64,000 bases of DNA, taken from assembly GCA_038277395.1 (NCBI GenBank), contig CM076196.1, positions 135,916,730 through 135,980,729 on the forward strand. The letters run 5' to 3'. The notes beneath the pieces were generated by a model, which saw only the letters and a list, made by a program, of their open reading frames with translations, searched no databases and had not been told where the DNA came from. Below are positions 1-10,351 of this stretch, piece by piece. The position numbers were made by a program, and so were the translations under genes. Every line of letters begins with the position of its first letter. Positions within the stretch are counted from its first letter, which is position 1. The DNA is from Dryocosmus kuriphilus. Taxonomy: Eukaryota; Arthropoda; Insecta; Hymenoptera; Cynipidae.

Positions 1-2
1 AT

Positions 3-119
3 CTCGCCAATCAAGAGCCCGCATCACCGTCGTCGCAGTCTGTGGCGGATGGAAAGTCGTTGACTACAAGCAATCAATCAACTGTTTTGATGCTTTCGTG
101 TCCACCAATTACAAAGTGA
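3..119 (+). CDS. Possible C-terminal end of an upstream gene (partial)
   Basis: A frame open from the window edge reads 38 residues and stops at TGA 117-119. It is rich in Ser, Thr, Gln and Ala and is clearly more GC-rich than the DNA that follows, as expected of coding sequence next to an AT-rich 3' flank. There is no recognisable domain. The other two forward frames also stay open for part of this stretch, so the frame choice rests on composition and on the low-complexity polar residues. It could equally be a non-coding GC-rich patch. Confidence 0.3.
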   Translation, partial: LANQEPASPSSQSVADGKSLTTSNQSTVLMLSCPPITK

Positions 120-1296
120 TTTTTCAGATGCGCCTCTGTTCAACCTATTCAACATAATGCCTCTCTGTGATTGTCTCCAATCTTCCTTACTCTGGTTTTA
201 CAGTGTTTCGTTTCTAATGGTGGTTATATTCTTGTCCATACACGATCGAAAGCAGAAAAAAATAGGGTAAAATCCAAAGAAAAATTTCGCAAATATAAGT
301 CAGAATGGGAGAAACAGTATTGGATTATAACTACTTTTACTTGTTTATTATTCAACTTATGATAAAATATCTGAAAATGTTGTTTAATCTGATCAAAATT
401 CTAGTACTATTTTTCATAGTTCTAGATAGGGATACTTGACTCTAATAATTTATAAATAATTCTAAATTTATGAATAGATTAAATGAATTGTTAAGTTTTT
501 ATTAAAAAAATTTTAATCAATACGTTACGTAATTTTACAAATGCAAATTAAATTATTAGAATGATTACAAGTTGTCGACTATTTTTTTAAATTGGCTCTT
601 TTCTGGCGATATTTGAATTTCTAAGGTTGGCGATATCTGGCGATTTCAAACCATAAAAATGGGACTTCAGCCCTCTATCATCTGGCAACCCTGGATGAAG
701 AACCCTGATCTCGAGTTTTCGAGTCGATGCGAGCAGATGCGAGCAGGTAACTCTAGAATTAAAGCAATAACAGCAGCCTGTATGCGGGTGAAATTTTTCG
801 GTGATTTCATATTTTTTCGACATTCGCAAGTTACATCTGTACAGAGTAAGTCTGCGCATATTTTTTGTGAAGAATTCGTAAAGTCGGTGTTTAATCTATG
901 TCACCTAACCTCACTTTTATGGCTCATTTATTATTCAATGTTTTACAAAGCAAGTATTCTACTGAAGATGATGTGTATGGGTCTGTTTTTCTCTTTTATG
1001 TCTCGTTGCATTTATGTAATCAATAGATGTGAAGGTAATCTGAAAAATATTTTCGTAAAAGTGCTTTGTAATGTCAGTCCAAAGATGGACTCGAGATGCA
1101 TGTACGTGCATAAATTATATATGGTTTTACGTGTTTCAATTTTGAAAACACGTTGTTTAAATGATTTAAACTGCCTTGAAGATTTTAGGTATACATCTTA
1201 AATTCGATTACTATAGCTTTCAATAATTCCTGGTCAAATTTGTTTAAAATTATATTTTTACGGGACTTTGCATCAGAAAGATGTGGTTCTTGTTTT
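120..1296. other. AT-rich upstream region with a candidate 5' untranslated exon
   Basis: No gene is visible. A more GC-rich patch at about 600-746 contains CTGGCAACCCTGG and ends in GAGCAG followed by GTAACT at 747, a plausible splice donor. A matching acceptor, TTGTTTAG, ends at 1793, 23 bases before the PSMD12 start codon. I infer that 5' untranslated exon 1 of PSMD12 may lie here, with an intron at 747-1793. The 180-codon open frame at 659-1201 has no family resemblance. Confidence 0.3.
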
Positions 1297-1573
1297 CAGT
1301 GATGTGCAAAATTACTTTTGTTCGGGCCGGGTTTCCAAGTCGCAACCCGAAAAGTGAAACTGGCCGGAAAGTTCAGTTTACAAATTTTCAAACATTTGCG
1401 TAAATTTTCAGTAATTTATGGTACTTTACCATGAATTACCTGTAAAGTTAATGGAAATCATTGAAAATTTGTAAATTAAACTGTTGAGCCGGGTTGGGAA
1501 CCCGAAATACGGTCAAAAAAAGTCCCGACTCGACACGCCGGGTTCGAGTTTTTAAAAATGGTGTACATCCCTA
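1297..1573. mobile_element. Small hAT-like MITE (277 bp)
   Basis: The ends are imperfect inverted repeats: CAGTGATGTGCAAA on the left, TAGGGATGTACACC as the complement of the right. The flanking 8-mers CTTGTTTT (1289-1296) and ATTGTTCT (1574-1581) agree at 6 of 8 positions, as for an aged 8-bp target duplication of the hAT type. Inside, a longer palindrome pairs about 1370-1395 with 1460-1485 and is framed by CCGG-containing segments. There is no coding capacity. It lies in the inferred first intron of PSMD12. Confidence 0.5.
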
Positions 1574-1816
1574 ATTGTTCTCATTTTGGAGTATTTTTAT
1601 TGGTTATTTTAATAAATAAAATTCTGACCAAGCAAGGAAAGAACGTTGGACGATTAATAACCCTGATTTCTATCTTAAAATTCTCGAATTTTTAATAATT
1701 GTATTTATAAATTGTCTATAATTAATTGTTCTTTAGTCTTAACAAGTTGAAGTCGTCTTCTATTAACTATTACTATTTTGTAAAATTGTTTAGGTACGTC
1801 GACTTAAAAAGAAAAA

Positions 1817-3813
1817 ATGACAGACGCAGCGGCGGAGTCTGGTAAAATTGTTAAAATGGAGGTGGACTACAGCAGCAATTGCGACAACAAAATTCCCGAG
1901 TGTAAGAAATTGTCTCGCGAAGGAAAGTTGCACGATGCCCTAGATCAGTTGTTAGCACTGGAGAAACTCACCAGAACAGTGAGTTTTCATTTTCATAATT
2001 GAAAAATTCATCATACTTCTTAACCTTTTTGTATAAAAAAAACAGGCATTTGCAAGTATGCCTTTGACAAAACTTGATTATATGTAAAACAAATTATTAC
2101 GACATAAATTTTACCCTATACATTATTTTGCAAGCATCCCTGGTAACATATGATTCTAGGGTGCAGATATGGTTTCTACGTCTAGAGTACTTGTTGCAAT
2201 TGTAGAAATTTGCGTAGAAGCTAAAAACTGGGCAGCTCTTAACGAGCACATAATACTTTTATCTAAAAGGCGCTCTCAGTTAAAACAAGCTGTAACGAAA
2301 ATGGTACAAGAATGTTGTACTTATGTCGACAAAACGCCAGATCGAGAAACCATGATTAAACTTATGGAAACATTGCGTTCAGTAACCGAAGGAAAGGTAC
2401 GTCTCAATTGTAAAATAATTTTGATTTCAACTCATTTATCCTTTACACTATATTAATATTGGAAACAAAAATAAATTTTTCTTACAGATTTACGTAGAAG
2501 TCGAAAGAGCGAGACTCACTCACCGATTAGCTAAACTTAAAGAAGAGGATGGAGACGTTGCAGCAGCAGCGTCTGCTATGCTAGAGTTACAAGTAAATCT
2601 ATTGTTTTCTCTCTTAAAAAGTGGCTGCTTTATACTCGTATCACTTTCCAGCAATCAATTTAATTTTAGGTGGAGACTTATGGAAGTATGTCTAGAAGGG
2701 AAAAAGCGTCACTTATTCTCGAACAGATGCGTCTTTGCTTGATAAAGAAAGATTTCATCCGCACGCAAATTATCGCCAAAAAGATCAACATAAAATTCTT
2801 TGATGATGAAAACGACGATGAAACACAAGCTTTGAAATTGAAGTACTACGAGTACGTGTTTTATTCAAAAATACTAAATGAATATATTTAATACTTGATT
2901 AAGACTTGTAATTATATTAAGAAACTTTTTTTTTAGTTTAATGATGGAATTGGCGCGTCACGAGGGGTGGCATTTAGAACTTTGCCGGCACAATCGCGCT
3001 GTTTTGGAAACGCCCACTATTAGAGATGATCCTGAAAAAAGACATACGGCTCTTTCCCGAGCAGTTTTGTATTTGGTGCTAGCACCACATGAACCAGAAC
3101 AGGCTGATTTGACTCACAGATTACTGGCTGATAAACTCTTGGAACAAATACCCATTTACAAGTGAAAGTTGCATAATATTATTGCTAAATCAGGAAATTT
3201 AGCATTTTTTAATTTATCGTTTAATAAATAATAATTGAAAAATACAATTATATCTATTTTCTTGCAGAGAATTACTTCGATTATTCGTTAATCCAGAACT
3301 CATTAAATGGTCGGGATTGTGTGAAATTTATGAGCGGGATTTGCGATCGACAGAAGTTTTTACCGCTTCTACAGAAGAAGGCCGAAAACGGTGGGCCGAT
3401 CTCAGAAATCGTGTAGTGGAACATGTAAGTTTGCTTAAATTTCATCATTACTAGTTGGAAAAAATGAACGAATCAAGAAAAATGTCAAGTTACTTGACTT
3501 TAGACTAATTTTTTTGTTACAGAATATTAGAATAATGGCCAAATATTACACGAAAATAACTTTGACTCGCATGGCTGAGCTTCTGGACCTCCCTGTTGCA
3601 GAAACAGAAGCGTGTTTGTGCAATTTAGTTGAAACTGGTGTGATAAGTGCTCGTACAGATCGTCCAGCAGGTGTCGTTAAATTTACTGGGAGCCAAGAAC
3701 CTGCGGCGCTTTTAGATGCATGGGCAGCATCCTTATCTAAACTAATGGGCCTTGTCAATCACACGACTCACCTTATTCATCAAGAAGAAATGCTTGCCGT
3801 TGCTCAGTCTTAA
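1817..3813 (+). CDS. PSMD12: 26S proteasome non-ATPase regulatory subunit 12 (Rpn5), seven coding exons
   Basis: This is a structural subunit of the 19S regulatory lid of the 26S proteasome, which recognises and deubiquitinates substrates before degradation in cytosol and nucleus. Exons, all with GT-AG introns: 1817-1978, 2160-2396, 2488-2592, 2670-2851, 2937-3161, 3268-3424 and 3523-3813 (stop TAA 3811-3813). The joined product is 452 residues, close to the roughly 456 usual in animals, and collinear with the family from end to end. Conserved signatures include SKRRSQLKQAV, ILEQMRLCL, TQIIAKKIN and IRIMAKYYTKIT. The N-terminal two thirds are the helical-repeat part. The C-terminal PCI winged helix lies at about residues 355-420. 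The start is the first ATG after the acceptor at 1793 and gives the conserved N-terminal layout. No lesion is seen. Confidence 0.96.
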
Positions 3814-4180
3814 TATTCATTACTCGTACAAGAAATATTCACTTTAATGATCTTGCACACTTTTTTATTACTACTTTCCTAAATCCAAGACGTATTTTAC
3901 ATGTACATTACGTTATTTAATAAATGAAGAATACAAATTTTTTAAAAGCCTTCATTACCTATTCCAAAAAAAATTATAATAATCATCTTGATGAAATTAA
4001 TATAATAATCACATCAAAATATTTTTACACTTTGACTGCTCCTATTTAAAAAGAAGCAAATCTTCATGACTGCCAATAAAAATGTTACAGAAATGGTGTA
4101 TGCGGTGGAATACAAAATGCGCTTAATACACAAGTGAATCCTACCATAGACTTCTGGGGACTCGAAGAGAGATTTACCTT
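3814..4180 (+). promoter_or_regulatory. PSMD12 3' untranslated region with poly(A) signal
   Basis: AT-rich sequence follows the stop codon. A canonical AATAAA at 3919-3924, about 106 bases after the stop, is the likely polyadenylation signal. Beyond it nothing is recognised until the 5S-like sequence on the other strand. Confidence 0.6.
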
Positions 4181-4290
4181 CGGTCACCCATCCAAGTTGA
4201 AGCCGCACTGTTTGGTGCTTAACTTTGCGGACGGGTCGTCGTCGTCGTTGAGCTGCTGGGCGGCGTACACCAGTCATCATCACCTGTATC
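4181..4290 (-). ncRNA. 5S-rRNA-like sequence (5S pseudogene or 5S-derived SINE head)
   Basis: Read on the minus strand, 4230-4181 contains AAAGTTAAGCACC, then GTGCGG, then ACTTGGATGGGTGACCG. In order and spacing these match box A, the intermediate element and box C of the internal 5S rRNA promoter. The 5' half of 5S is not recognisable: upstream is a CGA-rich stretch, and the canonical 3' end is lost after GGGTGACCG. That pattern is typical of 5S-derived SINEs or an old pseudogene rather than a functional 5S gene. The 92-codon open frame over the same strand is probably fortuitous. Confidence 0.6.
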
Positions 4291-4324
4291 AATAAAAACG
4301 CAACTCACCATGAGCGGCAATATA

Positions 4325-5188
4325 CAGGGGAGAGTGCCCTCAAATGGATAGGTTCCTCAACTGAATAATGCGTAAAAGTAACATTATATTTGAATTAAAC
4401 GAAGTGTAGTATATTTCTATACGTAAAATTATCAAAAAGAGATTGTACCATAGTGTGTTTTACCACTTACTTGTCTTTATTAAATTAAATTTTTTTAAAA
4501 TAATGTTTTTTCTGCATGGCGAAGTAACTTTTATCCCTTGTTAATTTTTAAAGAGATAACATTTTTTTGAATTGTTTTTTTTTGTTCCTTGTATTCGCAG
4601 GATACTTGATTTTTAAAATGTCCACAGCAGGAGTCTGCTAATTTTGAGGAACAACGTAATTAATATGTTTTTATTGGCAGTGGCATGTGTCTCGATCTGG
4701 ATAATTCGTTCGTGAAATGTTAGGTTTGTATGCTCAAGTGATTTTTTTATGTTGAGTGTTACGAACTAAAGTCAGAAACAAATGAACGTAATACCTGATA
4801 ATAATGGTAAGTATGGCAGAGGTTGGAGCCAACGTATTTTTGATAAAATAATTTAAAATATTGTTTATATTAATAGAAAAACATTACAAGGTATAATAGT
4901 GCTGAATTGTTATTTAGTGATATCAAGAGAAATATCCACCATCTAGCACTGTGATTACTGTAAAACACGATTATCCAGATCGTGGTCCAAGACCCTCATC
5001 TGGATAAAAGTGCAATGGTTCTGAAAAAAATTAATTATGACATATCTGATTTAATCTATGATACGATGCCTGTTTTGTTTAAACGAAAGCTTATCTTCAG
5101 TTTGGTACCTAATACTCTCCTTTTTTACTTAAAATGTTTAAGTTTATAAAGTCAAAACTTCTCTTATCCAGTTCAGGGCACTCTCCCC
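4325..5188. mobile_element. TA-flanked MITE, pogo/Tc1-like ends (864 bp)
   Basis: The left end CAGGGGAGAGTGCCCT and the right end, complement GGGGAGAGTGCCCT, are inverted repeats. They continue imperfectly as TGGATAG/TGGATAAG and are flanked by TA at 4323-4324 and 5189-5190. A second pair of CCAGAT/ATCTGG motifs lies inside at about 4970-5005. There is no coding capacity. TA duplications and this kind of end fit the Tc1/mariner/pogo superfamily. Similarity beyond the TA on both sides is listed as a separate finding. Confidence 0.6.
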
Positions 5189-5392
5189 TACTTTGTTATT
5201 TGCCACGTGCCCAAAAAGAACTCAACAACTGAGTCGCGTTTTTATTGAGACATATAATATGACAGCCATGACGTATTTTACTACTTCAATTTAAATGGGA
5301 TCAGTTTTAAACGAAAATGTACAAGTTACTGTATTGTTATTGAATAATAATAAAAAAGTAGAGAATACAAAATCTTGTGTGCAACTGTTTTC

Positions 5393-5415
5393 GGGGGGGG
5401 GGGGGGGGGGGGGGG
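5393..5415 (+). repeat. Homopolymer of 23 G
   Basis: An uninterrupted G23 run lies in AT-rich DNA between the TA-flanked MITE and the hAT element. It could form G-quadruplexes. The length is likely to be unreliable in any assembly. The rest of 5189-5699 is AT-rich with no gene seen. Confidence 0.9.
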
Positions 5416-5858
5416 TATAGACAAAGACTGGGGAAAAAGACAACTGAAAACTGCAAATACTTAAGGGCACTGAAAGTTTAATTACATATTTCTCGATTCA
5501 ATTTAACAAATTTTTACATAAATTACGTACGAAGTGTTCGCTGAAAAAATATAAAGAAAGCTCTGCATTATGTAAGTGGGCGAAATCACCTTTGAGCGGC
5601 ATTAACCTCTTCAAAACGTAAAACACTGTATTTTAATTCTGATATAATGATTGAAAATATTTTTTTCTTTTAGCTCAAAAATCGTTAACAGTCCTTAGAT
5701 AGGGTGACCAGAACCAACCGACAAAAAACGGGGACACGACCTCTCAGCACCCCCCCCCCCCCCCCCCCCCCCTCATGACATATACATCACATAAAATGAA
5801 TTTTTTTAGGAGAGAAAAGAAAACAATTTATTTTAATTTTATTAATAATATTCACGAA

Positions 5859-8041
5859 CTAATCTGCAGTTTTTTTAGAATATTTATTGGAATCTCCAAT
5901 CGCGCGCAACAGCTTGACATTTTCAGCCTTGCATAAATATTTGTGAAATTCGACGCAAGTGAAATTTTTGAAATTTGCCTTAATTGAGACAAGGGCACGC
6001 GCTGTTTGGACTGACACTCTATTTCTCTCATCAGTCCATTGAGACTTGATGAGAGAAGACTCTCTCGCAATTTGCATTGTGCCCCGGATCAAGACCATGC
6101 TGACCAGAGTTATGGAGAATGTGCACCAGGCAGCCGATCCCCAAAATTTCCCCATCGATTTTTTCTTCCAGCAATTTATGGACATTCTGTTCGCCTCTGT
6201 GATTGAGAACTCCGAAATTTGAGTTGGTGCTATCAGCTGAAAAAATTTCGTTTTCTCTTTCAAGTGATGCTTTTCGATGACACTTGAGAGCATAGTTACG
6301 ATGGTTTCAGCTTTTTCGTCAGGTAACTCGCACAAATCTAGTATTCGTACTTGGATTCCCCCTTTTTCAGAGTTAAAAAATTGGACCATGATGGGGAACA
6401 GTTTGATTTGTCCATGATTGCTTGCATCAGTGCTTATAAGCAAATGAAAAGGGCTTTTTCGAGCTCCTCATCAACAATGTTCATGACGTGTGGCAAGATG
6501 ACGTTACTAATGATGGCCCCTGTTTTCGCCCTGGCACAGGAGAGCTTTCTGGCAATCGCAGAATCCATAAAAATTTCACGAAGCAAAGATGCATTGCAGT
6601 CCTGGGACCGAAAAGATTGGTGGTGCACGACAACGTGACAAACGAGCGTTCCTTCGGCCGCACACATTTTCAAATCTTCTGGAGTGAATCGTTCTACAAC
6701 GAAATTCGTCAAAGATCGGGTTGTCGATGCTACTTGGATGTTACTCTTGTGCTTAACTGTTTTTTGGTGTTGGTCCAAATCGTAGGCTCCTTTGAAATTA
6801 AGTCATTATAAGTAAAAGGACCCCGTACTAAATACATTGAAAATTGCTCTCCGTGAAATTGGCCTAAACTTCGTCATTTGGCATATCTTTTCATTCTGAA
6901 CAAAAAATTTTAGTGCGTAAACTTAATCCTATGAGCCGTTTTGACGCTACTCCACTCCCTGAACTCTACTCCAGTTACTCCATTCTACTCCATTCACCCC
7001 ACTTACTTCACTCCACTGACTCCACTCACTCACTCACTAAAGTCAATCACTCACTTATTCACTCTCTTAATCACACACTAATTCAATAAATCACTCACTC
7101 ACTGACTTACTGACTAGCTAACTTACTTACTCTACTATATATTCACTATTTACATGACTGGCTTAGTCATTTACTCTCTCTTTCTCTCTGCCACTCAATC
7201 AGTCAATCACTCAGTCACTTAGGCTTGCACGTCCACGCTCTGACTTTTTCACAATAATTTACAATGTACATATACGTAATTACGTGCATTAAGTATATCT
7301 CCTTTATGCGTGGTGTGTGTTATACTATCAACTTTTGACGCTCTGTAGCGTCAAAACGGCTCATAGGATTAAGTTTACGCACTAAAATTTTTTGTTCAGA
7401 ATGAAAAGATATGCCAAATGACGAAATTTAGGCCAATTTCACGGAGAGCAATTTTCAATGTATTTAGTACGGGGTCCTTTATTTTTATATCAATTTTGGG
7501 GCTACATGCCAGGCGAATATAACTTTTTCCATCACATGCGGCGAAATAATTATAATTCTATCGAAGAATTCGCATAATATGCAGGAAGATAGATCAGTAT
7601 ATTCTTCTCCTCGTAAAATATGTTTCATGCTTTGTATTTGCAGGCGATATATCAAAAGACTGAAAAGACAGAGAATTTTTACTCTTCTTTTTTTGTCCCT
7701 TTTCGCTCCAAATCAATGTTGACGCAGCTAGTTTTTTTACTGCCTCAACACGAAAACTGGGTTGAATCGGAATAAAATAAGAAAAATAGTAAATACACAC
7801 CACCATTACCCATCGTCACATTCGAGTTTCAAAGGTTACATATTACAACACTACTGTCGGCGGTCTTACTGAAGCATTTGTATTTTGGTAACCGCCGTAG
7901 TTCTTCACTGAAATGACATTTTCCTTTTCTTCGACTTAAACATGACGAGAAGAACGACGCACTCGACACTAGATATTGAAGTTTTGAAATACTGCAGAGA
8001 TTCAAGCGACTTATGACAACGTGCATGCCACCAACAACCAT
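5859..8041 (-). pseudogene. hAT transposase remnant
   Basis: The 5' part (about 7950-7830) reads KGKCHFSEELRR and then a VICNL segment that looks like the start of a BED-type zinc finger, broken by a stop at its second Cys position. The middle part (6778-6434) has FRSQDCNASLL, SCARAKTGAI and PHVMNIVDEEL. The next block (6443-5859, shifted one frame) has STDASNHGQIKLFP, where STDASN holds a catalytic Asp of this hAT lineage. A frame change joins these two blocks at about 6440, a second is likely near 6170, and the rest is degraded. No intact C-terminal dimerisation domain remains. It is dead. Confidence 0.75.
6815..7480. mobile_element. Foldback MITE nested in the hAT element
   Basis: The arms at about 6815-6955 and 7333-7480 are nearly perfect inverted repeats of about 140 bp, starting AAAGGACCCCGTACTAAATA. 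The loop (about 6950-7230) is a degenerate (ACTC)n-type simple repeat, TCACTCACTCAC and variants. The arms differ by only a few bases, so the element is younger than its hAT host. I could not define its target duplication with confidence. Confidence 0.85.
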
Positions 8042-8420
8042 AGCCTATAATCAGGTCTAAGCTAAGCACAATCGTGAACTAAACCCGTAGCGGCGTAACC
8101 TGAACGGTTTAGTTCACAATTGTGCTCAGGCCCATTGCACTTTCGCGCAATCTATCTTAAACGATATAAATAACTACCTTTCTTTCCTTGTCTGAATACA
8201 TACAAGCGGAACAGTGATGTTAGGGTTTTGAATCGGTGCGCCTTTTGCGATACAAGCGACCAATGAGCGCGCTATCCTAACGCAAGCGCAGAAGGCTAAA
8301 GGTACGGCATTGACATCACTGAAACGGAAGAGGATAAAAAATAAAGTCGCCACGAAAATTTTTGATGAAAAAATGTAAATTCTGACTTTCGATCAAAACG
8401 GGGGACGTCTGGTCACCCTA

Positions 8421-10339
8421 CCCTAGAAAGAGTAGTAAAATTAAAAAGTGTACAAAAGTTGAAAAGCAGCTCTTTGAAATACCAAATAACTCTTTTTAAA
8501 GAACAAAAAATTAATTTTCTAACTTTTTACACTTTTCAACATAGAAATTTTATGAATTTCCTGTAGAAACTAGCTGTGAATTCAATCTCGGGTGTTTCAT
8601 TTAATTTTATTTATATTTTTTTGTGCTCAATTGTTGAGCGCTTTGCTTCCTCATTATGATGAAGTTGCAAATTAATTTTCTTCCTCACAGAGGGAACATT
8701 AATAAAAATTAATAATAAAATTAATAATAAAAACATACAAATAACCATAACTTCCTTAATATTCAATTAAATGCATTAACCTTATAGGTCAATCGATTCG
8801 TCTCGACACAAGGAATCTTTCTTCACTTTACATAACCTTTAAATTTTGATTATTTGAGAAATAATTGTAGTCGAAAAATGATTTTTATAAATATTATAAA
8901 AGTACATAAAAATTGTAAAATTCAATATTTAAAAAAATCCTTGGGCATGTTTTGAGGTATTGGTTGTGCAAATAATTCCTACAAATTTCATCAATTTATC
9001 TAAACTGTTTTTAAGTCATAGTGGATGGCGAGCAATGGCGACATCCATCCAATCATAAATACACACATACACACACACATTTAAAAAATATTGGACAATG
9101 TAGCGACTACAAAGCTTCCTCTATGAGGAAGAAAAATTACTGAAATTTTTCTTTTGAAACAATGCAGCTATTCCAAGCCACCCATAAACATCAAAAACAA
9201 AGTTTTGAAAGTTTAATTATAGAGTTTTCGAAATAATTAAAAAAATTTCATATATAAATTACGTATCAAGTGATGTCTGAAAATATATATTTTTAAAAAA
9301 CTTTGCACCACATTAGTGATCAAGAGCACCGTCAAGGGTGAACAACTGCCCATTATAGAACAAAGAATATATTTTATTATTACCTATTCTAACATTTTTA
9401 TACGTTAGAGAGACTGTTTTGTATACAAACTTTTGTTCAGTAATTATTCTACTTGAAATTCATGAAATGTTTACATTGAAAACTGTGAAGAAATCGAGAA
9501 CTAATATTTTTTTTCTGCAAAAGGGTTGTTTTTGTTTGTTTCTACGGGTGGTTATGCCACTTGAGGGTAGTTTTGACCACCTATATAATGCAACATCTTT
9601 TAAAAATATTTTTCCAGAAATTACATCGCATACAATAACACAAGCCTTCATTTTTCAACTTTTTCTGCGGCCTGGAAAAGAAGAGTGGTTCCCCGTACTA
9701 CTTTGCACGCTGAATCCGAATCGACAAACGAAATTTTTCTATCACGTAAGGTTTTTTTTAAAAAATGGGGTTTAAATCCCCCAAAAACGCGTTTTCAGCA
9801 ATTTTTAAAACATCACAGAATTTCAAAAAAGGTTTAAAATTAAGCTTACATAAATCTTGGATTTTACTCTCACTACTTTGAAAATTAGGCTTTGAGCTTC
9901 ATTTTAAGTCCTTTTTGAAATGCTTAGGACGCCGGGTTTACTTGGTACAAATTAAAAAAGATTGCTAAAAATGCATTTTTTAGGTGATTCGACCCCATGT
10001 TTTCAAAAACCTTACATGATAGAAAAATTTCGCTTCCATATTTGGAAATTAAATTAAATCAAATTAAATTACCCTATAATTAAAATTTCAAAGGGATTGT
10101 TTTTTACCCATAAGGGTAACTTAGGACAAATTTTTTTATAAAATTTTTTTTATTACTTATTTCATTCAAAGTTTATTGAATGTTTATACTAAAAACTGCA
10201 AAGAGTTCAAAAATTAATTTTTTTGTCTTCAAAAGGATTGTTTTCTTCTTCTTATTTTGTAAGAGTGCCTTTTCAACTTTTAAACATTTTTTCTTATTAA
10301 TTTTTAATTACTTTTTAAGGAATCTTTTAAAAATATTTT
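8421..10339. other. AT-rich intergenic DNA with degenerate repeats
   Basis: No gene was recognised. Visible structure: a short CACA microsatellite at about 9061-9080; segments at about 9445-9600 and 10170-10340 that are diverged copies of one another (shared TTTAAAAATATTTT and neighbours); and the inverted repeat listed next. The 118-codon frame at 9419-9775 lies in these repeats and resembles nothing. Confidence 0.6.
9729..10032. repeat. Inverted repeat, about 80-bp arms
   Basis: Both arms begin (outside in) CGAAATTTTTCTATCA and continue imperfectly with GTAAGGTTTTT, ATGGGGT and TTTTTAGCAAT-like blocks; the central loop is about 150 bp. It may be a small foldback MITE; no clear target duplication was seen. 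Confidence 0.6.
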
Positions 10340-10351
10340 ATTTCAGGAAAT

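Larger units (their letters stand above)
5700..8420 (-). mobile_element. Decayed hAT-superfamily transposon (2.7 kb)
   Basis: The terminal inverted repeats begin TAGGGTGACCAGA at 5700 and, in complement, at 8420. The flanking 7-mers CCTTAGA and CCCTAGA differ at one position, consistent with an eroded hAT-type target duplication. A C23 run sits 50 bp inside the left end (5750-5772). A transposase pseudogene lies on the minus strand, and a foldback MITE at about 6815-7480 interrupts the element. Confidence 0.8.

Noticed and set aside
659..1201. 180-codon open frame upstream of PSMD12
   Set aside because: AT-rich, no family resemblance, and it runs across the proposed untranslated exon and the start of the inferred intron; likely chance.
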